Assembly (NCBI RefSeq): GCF_003590095.1
Contig: NC_039498.1
Span: forward strand, 4,464,001-4,528,000
Direction: 5' to 3'
From: Trichoplusia ni
Lineage: Eukaryota; Arthropoda; Insecta; Lepidoptera; Noctuidae
Length of the DNA stretch: 64,000 bases
Below the pieces are notes generated by a model that saw only the letters and a program-made list of their open reading frames with translations, made no database searches and was not told the origin of the DNA. Within the stretch, counting starts at the first letter, position 1. Each line of letters begins with the position of its first letter. Shown piece after piece: positions 60,951 to 64,000 of this stretch. The position numbers and the translations under genes are program-made.

Positions 60951-61951
60951 AGGGGACTACATTTACTAGCTTTATTTTATGACATAATATTGACTAGGTT
61001 CCTCATACTACTGTTTTTCAATTTCAAAATCACAAAATGTTTAATTCAAGTAAAACACATTCAGGCACTTTTAAATGGATGTAAATCTGGATAAAATACT
61101 AACTTTTAGTTTTATATTCAAAAATTCATCTACGCTACGTTGCTTAACATTTTAAACTTATCACTTTAACAGCATACCCGGGTTCTGGGTCAAAGTAATC
61201 TTTGATAGCGGATTCACGAAACTATAAATATAATTTTGGTTCGGACCGTGGGTTCATAATTACCATATCCCTAATCCTTTCTCTCTTTAGATTATTTTCT
61301 TGTAATTTGCTATGACTTATTGTTGAGGGCTACAACAAACCTAAACCCTTTTAATTTTCCAGACTAAAAAATAAATTAAATAAATACACTTTTGGAATAG
61401 AAGTAGTCCTCAAATTAAGGCCGTTGAAATATTTAAATGAATTAATTTTCTTGTTGAACCTACCTACCATAGTTTATTAAGATGTAGGTAGCATTGTTAA
61501 TATTAGTTTAAACTCAAATAGGTAAAATACCCATGTTTGTAAAGTTATAGAAATTAAACACATAAAAAAAATGCTTTTCTTTTCACTTTACGCTCCTCTA
61601 TTTGTACGTCCCTGCGACTACTTTTACATGCTTACCACCTATTTTTGCAAGGTATTCGATGCCTAATAACTTCTCTAATGTGTCTGTTTCCAAGTTATAG
61701 GTGTTACCTGCCTATATTTGTCTAAACTGCAAGCTGTGAATTTATTATATACAACAGCTTGATCTTGAAACAAATACTTATAAAGTCTGGATTTATATAA
61801 TTTAACATAACAGCTGTAGGTTAGATTAGTGTTTAGGTGTTCAATTTATTCACTTTGAATATTATTCTACTAACTGTAGCTGAGCTTTTTTAAAGTAGAT
61901 AAAATAAAATACCTCCAGAAAATAAAACAATTATTTTAACGGATACAACTA
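60951..61951. other. short intergenic region between convergent COX7C-like and NDUFB1 genes
   Basis: AT-rich. No gene or recognisable repeat. Confidence 0.55.
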
Positions 61952-61957
61952 TTTATT
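61952..61957 (-). terminator. NDUFB1 polyadenylation signal
   Basis: TTTATT on plus (AATAAA on minus), 35 bp after the NDUFB1 stop. Confidence 0.55.
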
Positions 61958-61992
61958 AGAACTGAGACATAATCACTACATACATTAGTTTT

Positions 61993-62166
61993 TCAAGGCC
62001 AGGTTGGTTTTTCACCATCCTCGACCAAGCCTCCGTAGAGACTGGACTTGTCTCTGAAGTTAGTCATCCTCAGTGTCTCCTGGTCATCCAGGAACTTGCC
62101 AATCATGAAACCACCCATTGGCACTGCAAACCAGACATAACGTAGGGTGATGCCGAAGAGAGCCAT
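61993..62166 (-). CDS. NDUFB1: NADH dehydrogenase 1 beta subcomplex subunit 1 (MNLL)
   Basis: Accessory single-pass subunit of respiratory complex I in the inner mitochondrial membrane. The 57-aa product MALFGITLRYVWFAVPMGGF...FRDKSSLYGGLVEDGEKPTWP has the family layout: a short N-terminus, the VPMGGFMIGKFLD membrane segment (compare VPMGFVIGCYLD in human) and a Trp-containing C-terminus. Its length matches the family's roughly 58 residues. The ATG (62166) has A at -3 and G at +4, a strong context. It follows the stop of an upstream 42-codon ORF by one base (TAAGATG), so both are read from one mRNA. An in-frame upstream ATG at 62220 would add 18 unlikely residues. Confidence 0.88.
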   Translation of the reverse strand: MALFGITLRYVWFAVPMGGFMIGKFLDDQETLRMTNFRDKSSLYGGLVEDGEKPTWP

Positions 62167-62167
62167 C

Positions 62168-62296
62168 TTAGTTTTGGAGCTTCTGCTGCAACTTCCACTT
62201 CCTGGTGTGATTCCAGTCAAACCAGATGGCTGTAGCAGTCAAAACGGGAAACGATATGCTCACAAAGTTACGGCTTATGAATCTTAACACCGCCAT
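62168..62296 (-). CDS. 42-aa membrane smORF upstream of NDUFB1 on the same transcript
   Basis: MAVLRFISRNFVSISFPVLT followed by ATAIWFDWNHTRKWKLQQKL and QN. The N-terminus is basic, residues about 11-26 form a membrane segment, and a positively charged tail follows: a design typical of small inner-membrane mitochondrial proteins. It starts 4 bases after a splice acceptor (TTGTCACCAG at 62301), so a non-coding 5' exon lies further upstream. Its ATG has a weak context (T at -3), and no other ATG occurs before the NDUFB1 start, which fits leaky scanning. I do not recognise the family. Confidence 0.65.
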   Translation of the reverse strand: MAVLRFISRNFVSISFPVLTATAIWFDWNHTRKWKLQQKLQN

Positions 62297-62300
62297 AAAC

Positions 62301-64000
62301 CTGGTGACAACAAAAACCATTAGAATATATTCATAAATAATCATCTGATTCAACAAAGTTTTATTGTTCTTATATATTATTTTCAGAGGGTCATGTATAT
62401 TGTGTAGGTTTTCGTGTAAGATCTACCAAACAGTTTTATGAATACAAAATATTATTAATTTGCAGTATTTCTATACTTAATTCTTTTAAGAAGAATATTA
62501 GATGCATGTTTGACACTCAATGTTTGTAAAGTATATCATGGTTGGGGCTGATCTTTTAGAAAGAAAAGTGGCTTAGGTTGGAGGTAAAAATAAGTGATCA
62601 AAATGCATAGAAGGCATCATTGAAATCAGTGAATAACAAAATATGTATCTTATAATGTACCAGCTGCGTTCAGGTGTACAACATACACATAAAACACAAG
62701 AAACAATCTCTCTTTTTTATTTTTGTATTGATAAAGGGATGTCTTTTCAATCTATAGAATAATCCATACAAAAAGAATATCATAGCCGATTTTCGAATAT
62801 AATGCTTGATCTACAATTTTGTCTACCCTACTTTTGAATAACATATTATTCAATTTATAGAAAAACATCAAAATAAACACATTTTTTGGTTTTGATTATG
62901 TTATTCTATCTGTTTTTTTGTTTATTATTTTGCTTTGATATTCCTTTTAACATGATGTATTTATGTACATCCACCAATTTACAGCTCCATGTGATTTCTG
63001 CTAACACAAAAACCTATTTTGACTGGACTAGGGTAGACTATCTAATAATCCTTAAACATACACAGTAATTGATTAAATATATTTGTATTTTATTAATTCT
63101 TATCCTATAATTACTTTATGAAATCTAAATAGTTACCCTATAAATAATTTCAAAGCAAAAAAAGCTATAATATGTATGTATTTAGAAATATATAAGTAAG
63201 TTTATCAGTTGTCTGGTTACCATAACACAAGCTCTGCTTAGCTTGGGATCAGATAACCGTGTGTGAGCTGTCCCAGGATATATTATTATTATATTAATTT
63301 AATTAGTATACCATTGATTTAGACAAAGGTCCCATGCAGTATTTAATTATTGTTGTTAGCTACATTCGGAGCTATTTTTCTTTTGAGGCCACGGCTTTAT
63401 CTTAGTTCACTATTTATTTATTTGGAATGGAACGGCACAAACTAATTTCTTAATTACACTACTCTAAGTGACAAATTCATTTGAAAATTACTTCACCATA
63501 TTTTGGAAATGTAACACACAAAATAGATTTACCATTTAGGTTGGTTAAATAATATTACCAGGCTCTACATGAAACCTACATAATTGTTTAAGTATGTTTC
63601 ACTAATTTAGGAGATTATGACCAATATCAGTTTTAGCTATGATATAGGTACTTTTGAAAAACAATGTATTTTCGTCAGAATTGAGGCAATTAGGCCTTGC
63701 ACCAATCACCTATTATGATTATGCAATTACATTGAAATATATAACTTTTTATAAAACTACCTACATAGTAATTTGAATATAGTGGTACTATTTTTTGTAA
63801 TAACTATTTGCAGCAACTCTTACAGACAACATAATTTTGTACAGTGAGTATTAAAGTTATTATTGCCCCTCACATGCTGCACAGGCATATTTTTAAAAGT
63901 ATCTATCAATCCATGGAATGTAAGCTTCCTTGTAAGAAAAAAAATATAAAAATTATTTGAGAATTATTTAATTTTAAATGTGGCTTAAGTGGAAACATGA
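62301..64000. other. NDUFB1 upstream intron/5' flank, AT-rich
   Basis: The intron preceding 62300 and the 5' flank. The 5' non-coding exon could not be located. It holds the truncated SINE at 63,165-63,297. Nothing else seen. Confidence 0.5.
63165..63297 (+). mobile_element. tRNA-derived SINE, family B, 5'-truncated copy
   Basis: About 130 bp that match the reverse complement of 56,970-57,090 almost base for base (TTATCAGTTGTCTGGTTACC, then CTCTGCTTAGCTTGGGATCA), ending GTCCCAGGATATATTATT. The tRNA head is missing. Confidence 0.85.

Noticed and set aside
62168..62356. 62-aa version of the smORF starting at 62356
   Set aside because: The first 20 codons read through a polypyrimidine tract and splice acceptor (TTGTTGTCACCAG); the start at 62296 after the acceptor is preferred.
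1..64000. CRISPR arrays, bacterial operons, prophage
   Set aside because: No spaced direct repeats or prokaryotic gene structure; the window is clearly animal nuclear DNA.

Overview
The window is eukaryotic and almost certainly from a noctuid moth (Lepidoptera). It is AT-rich, its genes are split by GT-AG introns, and it carries lepidopteran repeats: tRNA-derived SINEs, a Helitron-like element with a TCTG microsatellite, and LINE 3' ends. It also holds a full-length piggyBac element that, as far as I can recall, is nearly identical to the Trichoplusia ni (cabbage looper) element. T. ni or a close plusiine relative is my best guess; this is inference.

Layout. Positions 1-45.1 kb are the 3' part of one large plus-strand gene, a PDE7-type cAMP phosphodiesterase. 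Its catalytic-domain exons lie at 8.36, 22.3, 41.6 and 41.9 kb, and a long serine/arginine-rich C-terminal tail is encoded at 41.9-44.1 kb. The 5' exons are outside the window. The very large introns (about 13.8 and 19.1 kb) hold the piggyBac copy (13,502-15,980), three copies of a MITE-like family, two copies of one SINE family, a Helitron-like element, hairpins and a 1,000-N assembly gap. From 45.1 to 51.6 kb I see no gene, only a truncated LINE with a clean target-site duplication.

From 51.6 to 62.3 kb lies a compact cluster of nuclear genes for mitochondrial inner-membrane proteins. Paraplegin (SPG7, minus strand, 15 exons, predicted 783 aa) is head-to-head with a COX7C-like cytochrome oxidase subunit (plus strand, 2 exons) across a 404-bp gap. 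Beyond them is a minus-strand transcript that seems to be bicistronic: a 42-aa membrane smORF followed, after one nucleotide, by complex I subunit NDUFB1 (MNLL). Paraplegin is an inner-membrane m-AAA protease, COX7C belongs to complex IV and NDUFB1 to complex I.

Most interesting points: (1) the smORF/NDUFB1 bicistron spaced as TAA-G-ATG; (2) an 85-codon acidic extension of the PDE reading frame that begins right after an in-frame TAG, reachable by alternative splicing or stop readthrough; (3) repeated R-R-x-S (PKA-type) motifs in the PDE tail; (4) a piggyBac copy with canonical ends but a transposase broken by a one-base deletion in a C-run; (5) a perfect 20-bp-arm hairpin just upstream of a PDE splice acceptor. 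All exon models come from reading frames, splice consensus and remembered family sequences; no search was run.
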